From Segetibacter sp. (GTDB taxonomy: Bacteria; Bacteroidota; Bacteroidia; Chitinophagales; Chitinophagaceae): a stretch of DNA of 36,287 bases. Of this stretch, positions 24,935-34,190 are shown piece after piece; position 1 is the first letter of the stretch; each line of letters begins with the position of its first letter. Under the pieces are notes generated by a model. The model was not told the DNA's origin. It saw only the letters and a list, made by a program, of their open reading frames with translations, and did no database searches. A program made the translations under genes and the position numbers. The stretch lies in the NCBI GenBank assembly GCA_028288485.1, contig JAQBNO010000186.1:1-36287 (forward strand). The letters are read 5' to 3'.

Positions 24935-27067
24935 TCAATTCACTAAAACCTCATCAATAAATATCCACGCTTTTTCACCTTTTCCGGGATGCCATTTCGG
25001 CAACTTAGCTAAGGGTTTTGCTACTATTTTTATAAACTTAACCTCGGTTGGAGCAAATTTACAGGTAACCGGGAGGTTATCATTTGGATCGCCTTTCTTA
25101 GCTTGAATTGGAGAAACGTGACTCAGCAATTTCATCTTGTTCTTATCGATACCGCCCCAAACTTCAACATCGGTTGGAGGAAGAATAAAACCGCCTATAT
25201 CGCGAAGCATACTCAATGTTACGGAAGTTACCTGCACGGGTTGCTGGTACAAAAGCAGCCCTTCAAAATTATTGTTCCTGAAACCAAGCCATTTACCGCT
25301 TCCCCTGCCGGCATCACTCTTTTCAAGATCTGCGATAGTTCGCCCACCTTTTGCTTTGTATTTCTCGTCTGCAGGCTTTAACAATACCGCGCTGTCTGGC
25401 TTATAATTGCTGGTAAAAAAATACCGGGACGTGACGTCGCTGCTATACCAACCCGGCTTTACTGCGCGGGCCTTCAACTGGAAAATCTTCTGAACCTGCA
25501 GGTTGTTCGCGTAAACGGGCGACGAAGTGCTGTCAGGATCAGTACCATCGGTTGTATAACGAATTGTGGTGCCTTTAATGTAATGTTTTAGCTCAACCGG
25601 AACAGGCTTGTCAATGATCTTTTCTTCGTTCAACACTACTGGCGGTGTAAGTTTCATGATGATGGTATCGCCATTGTACCCGGTTTCGAAACGTATTTTA
25701 CTTTGTTTACTGATACCAGCAATAGAAGCGGCCGTAACTCCCGTATTCCAGGCAAATACTGACCGGAGTTTTGGAAATTCCTGCAGTACCGCTACCTGCT
25801 TCGGATTTACAGATGTGCCTGTAACTGATAAGCTCTTCAACAGGGGCAGCTTCTTTAACTCGCCTAAAGTGCTGCCTGTTATGGCCGAGTAATTGAGATT
25901 AAGTATTCTTACATTTTGGAAGCCTGCAATGATTTTTAAATCCTCATCCTTTACGGGCATTTTACTTAGGTTCAATTCAACAATTTGCTGTTTAACCTGG
26001 TCCAGTTCCTGTAATTGCTTGCTGTTGAAATAGGGACTATTATAAAAGTTAACTACAAGAGCGGGTGAGTTTAGAGCAACGGGGTAGATAACACGATTTG
26101 TGTTGTTCAGCTTTTGTATTTTGCTTTCGTCTGCTGCTGCAAAATCATACTTTTCCTCTGCAGATGCTTTTAATCTTTTGTACGCCAAAACACGAAGTGT
26201 ATCTGTTGGAGGAAGGTCAGTTACTTTTTTATTGATGTCCGATCCCGATTTAATCCATGCGTGGAGGATGGCGACTTCTTCATCTGAAAGTTGCGGCTTA
26301 CCCGAAGGTGGCATATGTTCTTTTTCATCTTCCGGTAAATGAATACGCTTCATGAGTAAGCCGAGATCAGCTTGTGCGGTGTCCCAAAGTTTACCATTTT
26401 TCCCCCCTTTCAATAACAGGTCGGGGGTTTCCATGATCAGCTGGCCTTTGGCCTTTTTACTGTTGTGGCACGAGATACATTTGTCCTCCAATACTGGCTG
26501 AACAAGATCGGCATAAACAACAGCGTCTTCAAATAACACGGCCCGCTTTTGTTTTCCAGGTGTTACCGGCGCCATTATAAAGTTTTCTCCATGGGTAATA
26601 TCGGCACCCAAATCACCGGCAACGGTTACTATTAATAACAGGATAAATGAGGCGGAAATATTATACCACCTGCCTGTATTTTTCTCAGAACTGATCCAAT
26701 ACCAGAACAGCAATAAAAACGCAGTTACAGAACCGGACCATTTGTGGGTTTGTAAAGAATCCTGGTCATATCCCGGCTCTTTAGATAAGAGTAAACCACA
26801 CAATGCTGTTACGACCGCGGTAGCCGATGACAACAGCAATAACTTTTCGGCAATTTCTGTATAATGACTGTTGCTGCGTGCAAACAACAACCACATAACA
26901 TACAGCACAATAATTACAATAGGAAAGTGAAGCAGTAATGGGTGCATGCGCCCACCTACCTGCAACCAGGCCGGAACAACCAGCTTATCGCTCAGCAATA
27001 ACAAAAAAGCAAGTAAACAATTAAGTGCGAAGCTAATATTAAAAGTAAGGTTCTTCCAACGGATCAT
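24935..27067 (-). CDS. Membrane-anchored planctomycete-type cytochrome c with LRR and FN3/chitobiase-like C-terminal domains
   Basis: A 710-residue multi-domain protein. Residues about 10-155 hold four to five membrane helices with conserved histidines (MHPLLLHFPI, THKW, DITHG), like DUF2231-type membrane heme proteins. A PSCyt1 heme domain follows with CISCH (Cys197, Cys200, His201) and a downstream HMPPSGKPQLSDEE segment (possible axial Met). Residues about 340-470 form leucine-rich repeats (NVRILNLNYSAITG, LPLLKSLSVTGTSV). About 490-560 is a chitobiase/FN3-like module (IRYTTDGTDPDSTSSPVYA), and the rest resembles a discoidin-like beta-sandwich. It is third in a tight operon after DUF1501 and NHL genes (9- and 24-base gaps). 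It may pass electrons at the inner membrane during extracellular substrate breakdown; this is inference. Confidence 0.85.
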   Translation of the reverse strand: MIRWKNLTFNISFALNCLLAFLLLLSDKLVVPAWLQVGGRMHPLLLHFPIVIIVLYVMWLLFARSNSHYTEIAEKLLLLSSATAVVTALCGLLLSKEPGYDQDSLQTHKWSGSVTAFLLLFWYWISSEKNTGRWYNISASFILLLIVTVAGDLGADITHGENFIMAPVTPGKQKRAVLFEDAVVYADLVQPVLEDKCISCHNSKKAKGQLIMETPDLLLKGGKNGKLWDTAQADLGLLMKRIHLPEDEKEHMPPSGKPQLSDEEVAILHAWIKSGSDINKKVTDLPPTDTLRVLAYKRLKASAEEKYDFAAADESKIQKLNNTNRVIYPVALNSPALVVNFYNSPYFNSKQLQELDQVKQQIVELNLSKMPVKDEDLKIIAGFQNVRILNLNYSAITGSTLGELKKLPLLKSLSVTGTSVNPKQVAVLQEFPKLRSVFAWNTGVTAASIAGISKQSKIRFETGYNGDTIIMKLTPPVVLNEEKIIDKPVPVELKHYIKGTTIRYTTDGTDPDSTSSPVYANNLQVQKIFQLKARAVKPGWYSSDVTSRYFFTSNYKPDSAVLLKPADEKYKAKGGRTIADLEKSDAGRGSGKWLGFRNNNFEGLLLYQQPVQVTSVTLSMLRDIGGFILPPTDVEVWGGIDKNKMKLLSHVSPIQAKKGDPNDNLPVTCKFAPTEVKFIKIVAKPLAKLPKWHPGKGEKAWIFIDEVLVN

Positions 27068-27091
27068 TTATTTCGGGGGCTTTTAAAATAA

Positions 27092-28129
27092 TCAAACTAG
27101 CGGTTCTAATTTATAGGGATATACATGACCTGAATTCCATTGAGCAACATAGATATTTTGCTCATCGTCGATGCATACATCGTGCGGGTATTGAAATACG
27201 TTGCTGGCCTGGTGCATTTCCTGCGGCTGCCCGTTTTCATAAACTGCAGGCGTACCTCCTAAATTGGAAACGATTTTGAAATTTTTATCCAATACTGTTA
27301 CCCAGCCGGAAGGTCTGTTAGGATCAGCATTGCTTTTTAGAACAGCAGCATATAGGTAGTTTCCCTGAATTACCGGCCGGCAAACCCAGGCCCCTGGTAA
27401 AGGGATTGTGTTGATATATTTACCTTCTAATGTATATCGCTTAAATGCATGCTGTTGCCTCGATGTTACAATGAGCGTTGGCCGTCCCTTATCTCTTTTG
27501 TCTATACAAATTCCGTGGGCATTCAAGAGGTTTTCTTCTTTATCTCCTCTTCCTCCAAAGTGTCTTATATACTTTCCTGAATGATCATATTGAATAATAA
27601 AATCCTTTCCATAACCATCTGCTACATACACATCGCCGTTGTCTGCTATTGCTGTTTCTGTTGGAATGTATTCTTCTACTTTTGTGTATTGCCCGGTTTC
27701 TTTGGGGTAATCTAAGGTCATCAGAACAGTTCCCTTCAGATCTGTTTTAATTACCTGGTGCCTGTTGTTATCGCAAATGAACAGCACATCCTTACCGTTC
27801 TCATTAAATAAAGTGAGGCCATGCCCCCCGGGATAATCGTGTCCCCACGTTTCAACCAGGTTACCTTTTTTATCGTAAATGATGATGTTATTTTTTACCT
27901 CATTGGTAAGAAGTATGATGCGGCCTTTTTTATCCTGCACCATTTCGTGGCAATCTTTCACCGGGTATTTGCCAAAATTCAATTGTCCCCACATTGCATT
28001 CAGCCGGTAACGCTTATTTCCCTGGCCCAGGATAGATTCATCATATTTCCCGGCTTTTAAAATAGCCGGGGCACAAAACATACCGGCGGCAGCCAGACTT
28101 GTATTTTGTAAAAATGTTCTTCTTTTCAT
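27092..28129 (-). CDS. Tat-exported NHL/6-bladed beta-propeller protein
   Basis: A 345-residue exported protein. The leader MKRRTFLQNTSLAAAGMFCA is a twin-arginine type signal (KRRTFLQ). The body contains about six repeats of the NHL/propeller kind: GRIILLTNEVKNNIIIYDKK, GNLVETWG, GHGLTLF, DNGDVYVADGYGKDFIIQYD, HSGKYIRHFGG, NAHGICIDKRDKGRPTLIV, and the final blade FQYPHDVCIDDEQNIYVAQW. Such propellers bind ligands or act as lyases (peptidyl-hydroxyglycine lyase is the closest enzyme type by pattern), but no catalytic residues can be assigned here. It lies between DUF1501 and cytochrome genes and is probably part of the same exported module. Confidence 0.85.
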   Translation of the reverse strand: MKRRTFLQNTSLAAAGMFCAPAILKAGKYDESILGQGNKRYRLNAMWGQLNFGKYPVKDCHEMVQDKKGRIILLTNEVKNNIIIYDKKGNLVETWGHDYPGGHGLTLFNENGKDVLFICDNNRHQVIKTDLKGTVLMTLDYPKETGQYTKVEEYIPTETAIADNGDVYVADGYGKDFIIQYDHSGKYIRHFGGRGDKEENLLNAHGICIDKRDKGRPTLIVTSRQQHAFKRYTLEGKYINTIPLPGAWVCRPVIQGNYLYAAVLKSNADPNRPSGWVTVLDKNFKIVSNLGGTPAVYENGQPQEMHQASNVFQYPHDVCIDDEQNIYVAQWNSGHVYPYKLEPLV

Positions 28130-28138
28130 TAAAAGTAT

Positions 28139-29587
28139 TTAAGCTATTAAGTCCTTTATTACTTTACCCGCTACGTCGGTGAGCCTGTACCTTCGGCCTA
28201 AATGTTTGAAGACCAACTTCTCATGATCGAGCCCCATTTGGTGCAGGATGGTTGCATGAAAATCATTTACATGAACAGGATTTTTTACAATGTTGTAGCC
28301 GAACTCATCTGTTTCACCATATACCATTCCGGGCTTTACGCCGCCGCCTGCCATCCAGATTGTAAAACAGCGTGGATGGTGATCCCGACCGTAATTGTCT
28401 TTGGTTAGCGTTCCCTGGCAATAGTTTGTTCTTCCAAATTCTCCACCCCAAATTACCAGTGTCTCGTCTAATAATCCACGTTGTTTCAGGTCGGTGATCA
28501 GTGCGGCAGAAGATTGGTCAACATCTTTACACTGACCCTTAATTTGCCCCGGTAAATTATCATGGGCGTCCCATCCCTGGTGGTATAGCTGCACAAAGCG
28601 AACGCCATTCTCACTTAGTTTTCTTGCTAGCAAACAGTTGGCGGCAAAGGTGCCGGGAACCAAACAGTCGGCTCCATACATCTTTATGATTGATTCAGGT
28701 TCCTTGCTCATGTCGGTAATATCCGGAACTGCGGTCTGCATCCGGTAAGCCATTTCGTACTGCTGAATTTTTGCACTGATCTCGGGGTCGCCAAAGGCAG
28801 CATAATTTTCTTCATTCAATTCGGCCAGTTTATCGAGCATTCTTCTCCTGTCGGCCTTATCCATTCCTTCAGGATTGTTCAGGTACAATACAGGGTTTTC
28901 GCCGCTGCTGAATTGTACGCCCTGGTGTAAAGAATCCAAAAAGCCGTTCGACCACAACTTCGAATAAACGCCTTGCCCGTTGCCCTTGCCTTTACTTAAT
29001 AGAACACAAAAGGCTGGGAGGTTTTTGTTCTCGCTGCCCAAACCATAACTCAGCCACGAGCCCATACTTGGCCTGTTACCCACCTGTGCACCCGTTTGAA
29101 AAAAAGTTAAAGCCGGATCATGATTGATGGCTTCGGTAAACATACTTTTTACGATACACAGGTCATCCACAACGCTTGCGGTGTAGGGCAACAATTCGCT
29201 AATTGTTGCTCTCGCTTCGCCGTACTCATTAAATTTAAAGGCGGTGCCTGCCAAAGGGAACTTCTTCTGATCAGCAGTCATGCCTGTTAATCTTTGTCCC
29301 ATACGGATAGATGCCGGCAAGTCCTTACCGTGCATATTCTGCAGCAAAGGCTTATAGTCGAACAAGTCGAGTTGTGATGGGGCGCCGTTCTGAAATAAAT
29401 AAATGATGCGTTTTGCTTTGGGGGCAAAATCAGGCAAACCGGTAATGATGGCTTCTTCCTCTTTGCCACTAAACAAATCAGGAATAAGCAACGAACCGAG
29501 GGCAACACTTCCTACACCAAGACTTAGTCTTGATAAAAATCGTCGCCGGTTCATGTTCAACCTGTGCTCTAAAAATTCTTTGCTCAT
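28139..29587 (-). CDS. DUF1501 protein, Tat-exported
   Basis: A 482-residue protein of the DUF1501 family, related to the alkaline phosphatase/sulfatase superfamily. The leader contains NRRRFLSRLSLGVGSVALGS, a twin-arginine type signal; Met12 (29554) is an equally good start to Met1. Family landmarks: IYLFQNGAPSQLDLFDYKP near the N-terminus, INHDPALTFFQTG, QLYHQGWDAHDNLPGQIKG, the WGGEFGRTNYC motif, and GRDHHPRCFTIWMAGGGVKP. DUF1501 genes are nearly always paired with PSD1 genes; here the PSD1 gene lies upstream on the same strand, 286 bases away. The activity is not experimentally established; a hydrolase role on extracellular polymers is inferred. Confidence 0.92.
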   Translation of the reverse strand: MSKEFLEHRLNMNRRRFLSRLSLGVGSVALGSLLIPDLFSGKEEEAIITGLPDFAPKAKRIIYLFQNGAPSQLDLFDYKPLLQNMHGKDLPASIRMGQRLTGMTADQKKFPLAGTAFKFNEYGEARATISELLPYTASVVDDLCIVKSMFTEAINHDPALTFFQTGAQVGNRPSMGSWLSYGLGSENKNLPAFCVLLSKGKGNGQGVYSKLWSNGFLDSLHQGVQFSSGENPVLYLNNPEGMDKADRRRMLDKLAELNEENYAAFGDPEISAKIQQYEMAYRMQTAVPDITDMSKEPESIIKMYGADCLVPGTFAANCLLARKLSENGVRFVQLYHQGWDAHDNLPGQIKGQCKDVDQSSAALITDLKQRGLLDETLVIWGGEFGRTNYCQGTLTKDNYGRDHHPRCFTIWMAGGGVKPGMVYGETDEFGYNIVKNPVHVNDFHATILHQMGLDHEKLVFKHLGRRYRLTDVAGKVIKDLIA

Positions 29588-29642
29588 GTAATTAATTTAT
29601 GAGAACTCATTCTATCATCAATGCGAAATACCTGTAACTATT

Positions 29643-29702
29643 GAAGAGTGCGACGTGCGCCCGGCTACTACCATTCCTACAGGCAACGAAAGCTTTATAG
29701 TT
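29643..29702 (-). repeat. Dispersed intergenic repeat, copy 8, interrupted
   Basis: GAAGAGTGCGAC (29643-29654) and GCAACGAAAGCTTTATAG (29683-29700) are the two parts of the inverted core and right flank that are contiguous at 5279-5310. They are separated here by 28 extra bases (29655-29682). Confidence 0.55.
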
Positions 29703-29767
29703 TCTTAGACCCGTCAAAAAAAACATCCCAAACTCCCTTTGCCACAAATAAGTGTAAAGACGTTAGC

Positions 29768-29828
29768 TGTTTTTTTTGTGACCACCTTTAGCCTTTCATG
29801 GCATCACCGTTGTGTCACTCACTTGTAC
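29768..29828 (+). repeat. Dispersed intergenic repeat, copy 9
   Basis: A run of eight T, a GTGACCACC left box (29778) and, 30 bases on, the core CGTTGTGTCACTCACTTG (29808-29825) and TAC. It lies just behind the 3' end of the PSD1 gene. Confidence 0.7.
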
Positions 29829-29873
29829 CGAAAATCAATTTTCATCGTTTCAATTCAAATAATGCAACGCTTG

Positions 29874-32198
29874 CTAGGTCTTTGTAATTGTTTCTTCCAG
29901 GTTGTATATGGTCTGAATTGTCTTCATCAAAGCAGCAGTTTTTTGGGTATCAACCTTTTCGTTAGCCGGTAATTCTCCAATGGTTATCGTTGCTTTCGCA
30001 TCGAGTTTCTTTTGCTGGTATAGTTGCAGTTCTTCGTTATAAAACCCTTCCAGGATTTTCATTTCCTTATCCGACGGCTTGCGGCAAACAATAAGGCGAA
30101 ATGCCTGGTAAATATTATTCTTCGCGTTGTCTGACTTCATTAATAAATTTTGCGACAATACTCTCGATGCCTCTAAAACAGTCGGGTCGTTCATCATTAC
30201 AAGAGCCTGCAAAGGAGTATTTGTCTTCGACCTTTTTACCTCGCACTGGTCCCGGTTGCTTGCATCAAAGATGCCCATAACGGGCGGCGGAACGGTAAGC
30301 TTTATGAAAGTGTACATGCCTCTCCGGTACAGATCTTCACCATGATCCTGTTCATATTTCGCCAGTACTCCCCGGCCAGAGGTAGCACTTTCCCATAAGC
30401 CTTTTGGCTGGTAGGGTTTCACACTAGGACCGCCGATGGCATTATTGAGCAAACCACTGCTAGAAAGAACAATATCGCGAACAAATTCTGCCGGCACCCG
30501 GTACCGCGGACCTCTTGCCAGTAGTACATTTTCAGGGTCTTCCTTCAATTTGTCAGGAGAAACTTTTGTCGATTGCCGGTAAGTGGCAGACATCATGATC
30601 GTCTTCATCAATCGTTTAATATCCCATCCGTGCTGCATAAAGTCCACTGCTAGCCAATCCAGCAATTCAGGATGAGAAGGAAGTTCGCCCTGCATGCCAA
30701 AATCACCGCTTGTTCTTACGATCCCTCGTCCAAATAATTCCTGCCACATTTGATTAACAAATACACGGGCAGTTAACGGGTTATTTTTATTAGTGGTCCA
30801 TAAAGCAAGGCCGAGGCGGTTGCGTTGCAATTTGGTTGTATCAAAAGGCATAACAGCAGGGATGGCTTGTGGCATTACCTCATCTGTCGGCTTATCATAT
30901 GCTCCTCTTCCCAGAACAAACGTTTTACGCAACGTATCTCGTTCGCCCATCACTGATACCATTAGTTTGCCCGTATCTTTTTTATTGATGTAAGTAAGAA
31001 TATTATGAACATCGCTGTCAGAGATACTTAGCAGCGGATTTTTCGCGGGCTTTGAAACAGACACATCTCCTTCATATCCAATCTCCTTCGTATTGTTGAA
31101 AAAAGCAAATAACCTGAAATAATCTTTCTGGCTGAAAGGGTCATACTTATGATCGTGACATTGGGCACATTCAATGGTTACGCCCATGATGCCTTTACCA
31201 TAAGTTTTCGTTTTATCGAGTATGTATTCAATCCGGTATTCTTCGGGTACCACTCCACCCTCTTCAGTGTACTTATGATTGCGGAAAAATGCAGTTGCGA
31301 GTATTTGTTCTTTACTTGCATTTGGCAACATGTCGCCCGCAATTTGCCAGGTGAGGAACTGGTCGTAAGAAAGGTTTTTATTGAAGGCGTGAATCAGCCA
31401 ATCGCGCCACGGCCACTGCGTCCTGATATTATCATCCTGGTAACCATAAGAATCAGAATAACGGGCGACATCCAGCCAATGCACCGCCATCTTCTCACCG
31501 TACCGGGGCGACTGTAAAAGCTCATCCACTATTTTTTCATAAGCATTTGCACTATTATCTGCAAGAAACCTATCCATCATTTCAACAGCAGGTGGGAGGC
31601 CGGTAAGGTCAAAGGAGGCTCTTTTAAGTAAGCGTTCTTTATCTGCTTCTTCATTCGGTTTAAGATCCAGTTTTTCTAATTTGTTCAACACAAAAAAGTC
31701 GATCTCGTTTTTGCACCAGTCTTTATTTTCAACGGCAGGTACTGCAGCTTTTTGAGGAGGTGTAAAGGCCCAGTGTTTTTCATATTTCGCACCTTGTTCG
31801 ATCCATTTTTTTACCAGTGCAATCTCATGTTCACTTAAAGTGCCCAGGTGCGATTCTGGCGAAGGCATCAGGTAAGATGGATCAGTAGACGTGATGCGTT
31901 TAAACAATTCAGACTCTGCCGGCTTGCCTCTTACAATTGCCCACGCACCTTTGGTTTCTTTAAGAGGCGCAAATGCAGAATCTTCTATATCGAGCCTGAA
32001 ATTCGCTTTACGCTTATTCGCATCAGGACCATGACAGGCAAAACATTTATCAGAGAGAATTGGGCGGATGTGAAAATTATAACTGATGACTTCGGGCAGC
32101 GATTCTTTACTGCTTCCTTCCTTATCACTACAGGATAAAACGAAGACTGTAACAATAGTTACCAGCGTAGATATAACCAGGATAATCCTTTTGTTCAT
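29874..32198 (-). CDS. PSD1 and planctomycete cytochrome c domain lipoprotein
   Basis: A 774-residue exported protein, taking the start at 32198: MNKRIILVISTLVTIVTVFV then LSC gives a lipoprotein signal with Cys23; the frame extends upstream to 32354 but that part is not signal-like. Domains: PSCyt1 with CFACH (Cys52, Cys55, His56) and LMPSPESH (possible axial Met111); PSCyt2 (about 162-370) with EIDFFVLNKLEKLDLKPNEE, LLKRASFDLTGLPP and a second heme motif CAQCH (Cys344, Cys347, His348); PSD1 (about 500-750) with NPLTARVFVNQMWQELFG, SHPELLDWLA and TNTPLQALVMMNDP. The family is abundant in Planctomycetes and some Bacteroidota; its substrate is unknown. It is co-oriented with DUF1501, propeller and cytochrome genes and forms with them an exported redox module. 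Confidence 0.93.
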   Translation of the reverse strand: MNKRIILVISTLVTIVTVFVLSCSDKEGSSKESLPEVISYNFHIRPILSDKCFACHGPDANKRKANFRLDIEDSAFAPLKETKGAWAIVRGKPAESELFKRITSTDPSYLMPSPESHLGTLSEHEIALVKKWIEQGAKYEKHWAFTPPQKAAVPAVENKDWCKNEIDFFVLNKLEKLDLKPNEEADKERLLKRASFDLTGLPPAVEMMDRFLADNSANAYEKIVDELLQSPRYGEKMAVHWLDVARYSDSYGYQDDNIRTQWPWRDWLIHAFNKNLSYDQFLTWQIAGDMLPNASKEQILATAFFRNHKYTEEGGVVPEEYRIEYILDKTKTYGKGIMGVTIECAQCHDHKYDPFSQKDYFRLFAFFNNTKEIGYEGDVSVSKPAKNPLLSISDSDVHNILTYINKKDTGKLMVSVMGERDTLRKTFVLGRGAYDKPTDEVMPQAIPAVMPFDTTKLQRNRLGLALWTTNKNNPLTARVFVNQMWQELFGRGIVRTSGDFGMQGELPSHPELLDWLAVDFMQHGWDIKRLMKTIMMSATYRQSTKVSPDKLKEDPENVLLARGPRYRVPAEFVRDIVLSSSGLLNNAIGGPSVKPYQPKGLWESATSGRGVLAKYEQDHGEDLYRRGMYTFIKLTVPPPVMGIFDASNRDQCEVKRSKTNTPLQALVMMNDPTVLEASRVLSQNLLMKSDNAKNNIYQAFRLIVCRKPSDKEMKILEGFYNEELQLYQQKKLDAKATITIGELPANEKVDTQKTAALMKTIQTIYNLEETITKT

Positions 32199-32501
32199 TA
32201 TGGGGGCAAATCGTGTTTTGAAGTAGGGGCGTTCCAAATACACTGAAAAAGTACGACAAAAAAGGAAAACAATTTTGACAGACAAAGAATTTGACATACA
32301 ATTTGACTTTTCACAAACAAAAATCGTTGCTAGTCTTTGTCCTGCGAGCCCCAACTTTCAAATTTGATCTTACCCGGCAAGATTAACATTGGTATCAAGC
32401 CGGATTTATGAGATTACCGGCCGTCTTGCGGGTGTCCTCATTAACCCTCAGTTTGATACGTCGTAGCTCTACAACACCTGCCCAAACAAAAATAAAGCAG
32501 C
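32199..32501. other. Intergenic region upstream of the PSD1 gene
   Basis: No gene is seen. Three copies of AATTT(T)GACA-like sequence lie at 32271, 32288 and 32300, spaced 17 and 12 bases; on the - strand they read TGTCAAATT and lie 70-110 bases before the PSD1 start, where an activator could bind. TACTTTTT (- strand, near 32253) is a one-mismatch -7 box. A weak GCCGG/CCGGC stem lies near 32399-32422, after the amylase-side region. Confidence 0.4.
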
Positions 32502-34025
32502 TTAGTTTCCGGAGGAAAGCCACTCATCAGGAATTGTTATTCGTGTTGCTTTTTTAAATGATGGAATTGGTAATGCCGGCTTTAATTGCACTTGTTGCAC
32601 CTCCGGATTACCGGCAACTTTTACCCATACCTTCCAACCTGATCCTGCTGCATACTCCCTGTAGTTATTATAGTTGGAAAATGATGGTTGCCACTCGTTA
32701 TCACTGCCACCAATGCGAACATATAGTTCACCTCTTTTACCCTCAATCATAGCTGCATACACTTGTTTTGCTTTGGCGTTGTCCTGCATGTTTATTTTAC
32801 TTCCCGAGTGCACCCCCGCTATTTTCCTTGCGTTGATCATTGCTTTTATTTTAGCTTGCAGGTTGCCACCCCAATCAAAATAATGTTTCCAATAAACGGT
32901 AGGCACACCGGGGTGCGTTAATATATAAGCATAAGCTTGCTCCACCTCCCAATCATTTTTAAAGCTATCAAAATCATGGTGCTCCTCCGGTTTGCCGTCT
33001 TCGCCGGTACGAAAGCCTGTGTCGTGGTTTTCTAAAAAAGTTACTGCCCGTTGCTTCCATTGCACCGCGTCGGTATTGTCGCCAATCATACCTATGCCAT
33101 TGCCTACTCCGTATAAGGGCAGGTAATTTCCCTTGTTCGCTTTTAAGGTAAACATGGTAGTGAAATCAAACACATCACTGGATTTTTCGGGCTGACCGGC
33201 AGTGGTTGAGGTAGCCAGGATCCAGCCCCTTTGCTCATTGTGTTTATCCCAATCGTATTCGCCAACAGAAAAGGTTGGTTGTGTTCTTTTGTTATACAAA
33301 CTGATCCAGCGTGCATGGTAACCATGAACCATATCGTATCGCCAGCCCCTGTAACCGGCCGATTTTAGCTCTAAAAGGTATTTAAAAATATCGCGCTCCA
33401 CCTGCTTATTTGTGTGATCTACGTCCCTGAATGACTCGTACGCAAAAGTACCGGTTCGTGTTGGTGCATAAGGCAGCGGCTTTTCTTCAAACGCGCCTCT
33501 CTGGTCAATGGGTGTATTTGCAACTCCCGATTCCTGCTTGCTGAAAGCCTCGTCATCAGCACACACTGTTTTCAGATCCCACACCGGGTTAGTAAAGCCA
33601 ACCCAGCCCGTAGTGCCGTCCCTGTGGTTGATCACGATGTCGGCGACAGGCTCAATACCTTTTTTTAAAAGTTCCTTCAACATTTTATGGTGCTGATTGA
33701 AACTGCCATAACTGTTGCTTAAGTTCCAATATTCTTTTGGATTATAACCGGCACTGAATGTACCGGCAAAAGATGGAGGGGGAAGCCAGATAAGATCAAA
33801 ATGCGCCTCTCTTATTGCAGCGGCGTTATCCTTTACAATCGTGTACCATTTTTTTGTGCCGAATGCAGGAAACTTTTCCGGGTGGCCGTGGCGATACGAC
33901 TCCCAGTAAAAACCTTGTAACATTACCCGCTCGTCGTTGAAGGGAGCCTGGGCATAAGTAGAAAACGAGCTTATCCATTGCAGTACAATAACAATTACAA
34001 AGACCAGGTTGAACTTTGGTTTCAT
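32502..34025 (-). CDS. Secreted GH13 alpha-amylase
   Basis: A 507-residue exported enzyme hydrolysing internal alpha-1,4-glucan bonds. The signal peptide covers about residues 1-26 (ending STYAQA). The GH13 conserved regions are all present: region I ADIVINHR (Asp129, His134), region II GWRYDMVHG with nucleophile Asp231, region III SVGEYDW with acid/base Glu256, and region IV FLENHDTG with His334-Asp335. The pattern resembles the plant-like alpha-amylase subfamily. The C-terminal part (about 400-500) is the usual beta-sandwich domain (VYAAMIEGKRGELYVRIGG). No SusC/SusD or other starch gene adjoins, so it seems to act as a single exported enzyme. It is co-oriented with the PSD1 module but 303 bases upstream of it. 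Confidence 0.95.
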   Translation of the reverse strand: MKPKFNLVFVIVIVLQWISSFSTYAQAPFNDERVMLQGFYWESYRHGHPEKFPAFGTKKWYTIVKDNAAAIREAHFDLIWLPPPSFAGTFSAGYNPKEYWNLSNSYGSFNQHHKMLKELLKKGIEPVADIVINHRDGTTGWVGFTNPVWDLKTVCADDEAFSKQESGVANTPIDQRGAFEEKPLPYAPTRTGTFAYESFRDVDHTNKQVERDIFKYLLELKSAGYRGWRYDMVHGYHARWISLYNKRTQPTFSVGEYDWDKHNEQRGWILATSTTAGQPEKSSDVFDFTTMFTLKANKGNYLPLYGVGNGIGMIGDNTDAVQWKQRAVTFLENHDTGFRTGEDGKPEEHHDFDSFKNDWEVEQAYAYILTHPGVPTVYWKHYFDWGGNLQAKIKAMINARKIAGVHSGSKINMQDNAKAKQVYAAMIEGKRGELYVRIGGSDNEWQPSFSNYNNYREYAAGSGWKVWVKVAGNPEVQQVQLKPALPIPSFKKATRITIPDEWLSSGN

Positions 34026-34190
34026 AGCAGTAGAATTTATAAAAACCCTCGTGCTACTATAAGTTAGCGGAAGATTTTTAGATTATACAAGAAAGTGAAG
34101 GAGGTTTAAAAAAGGCAGGCAATTGGATAGTTGCAATGAACTATAACTTAAAGATAACCGGAAGGTATTGCTTTGTCAAGTGGAGGTAAG

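Noticed and set aside
31149-31517. 122-codon open frame on the + strand
   Set aside because: Lies wholly inside the PSD1 gene, whose domains are unambiguous.
32199-32354. 52-codon N-terminal extension of the PSD1 protein
   Set aside because: A clean lipoprotein signal starts at 32198; the extension would bury it.
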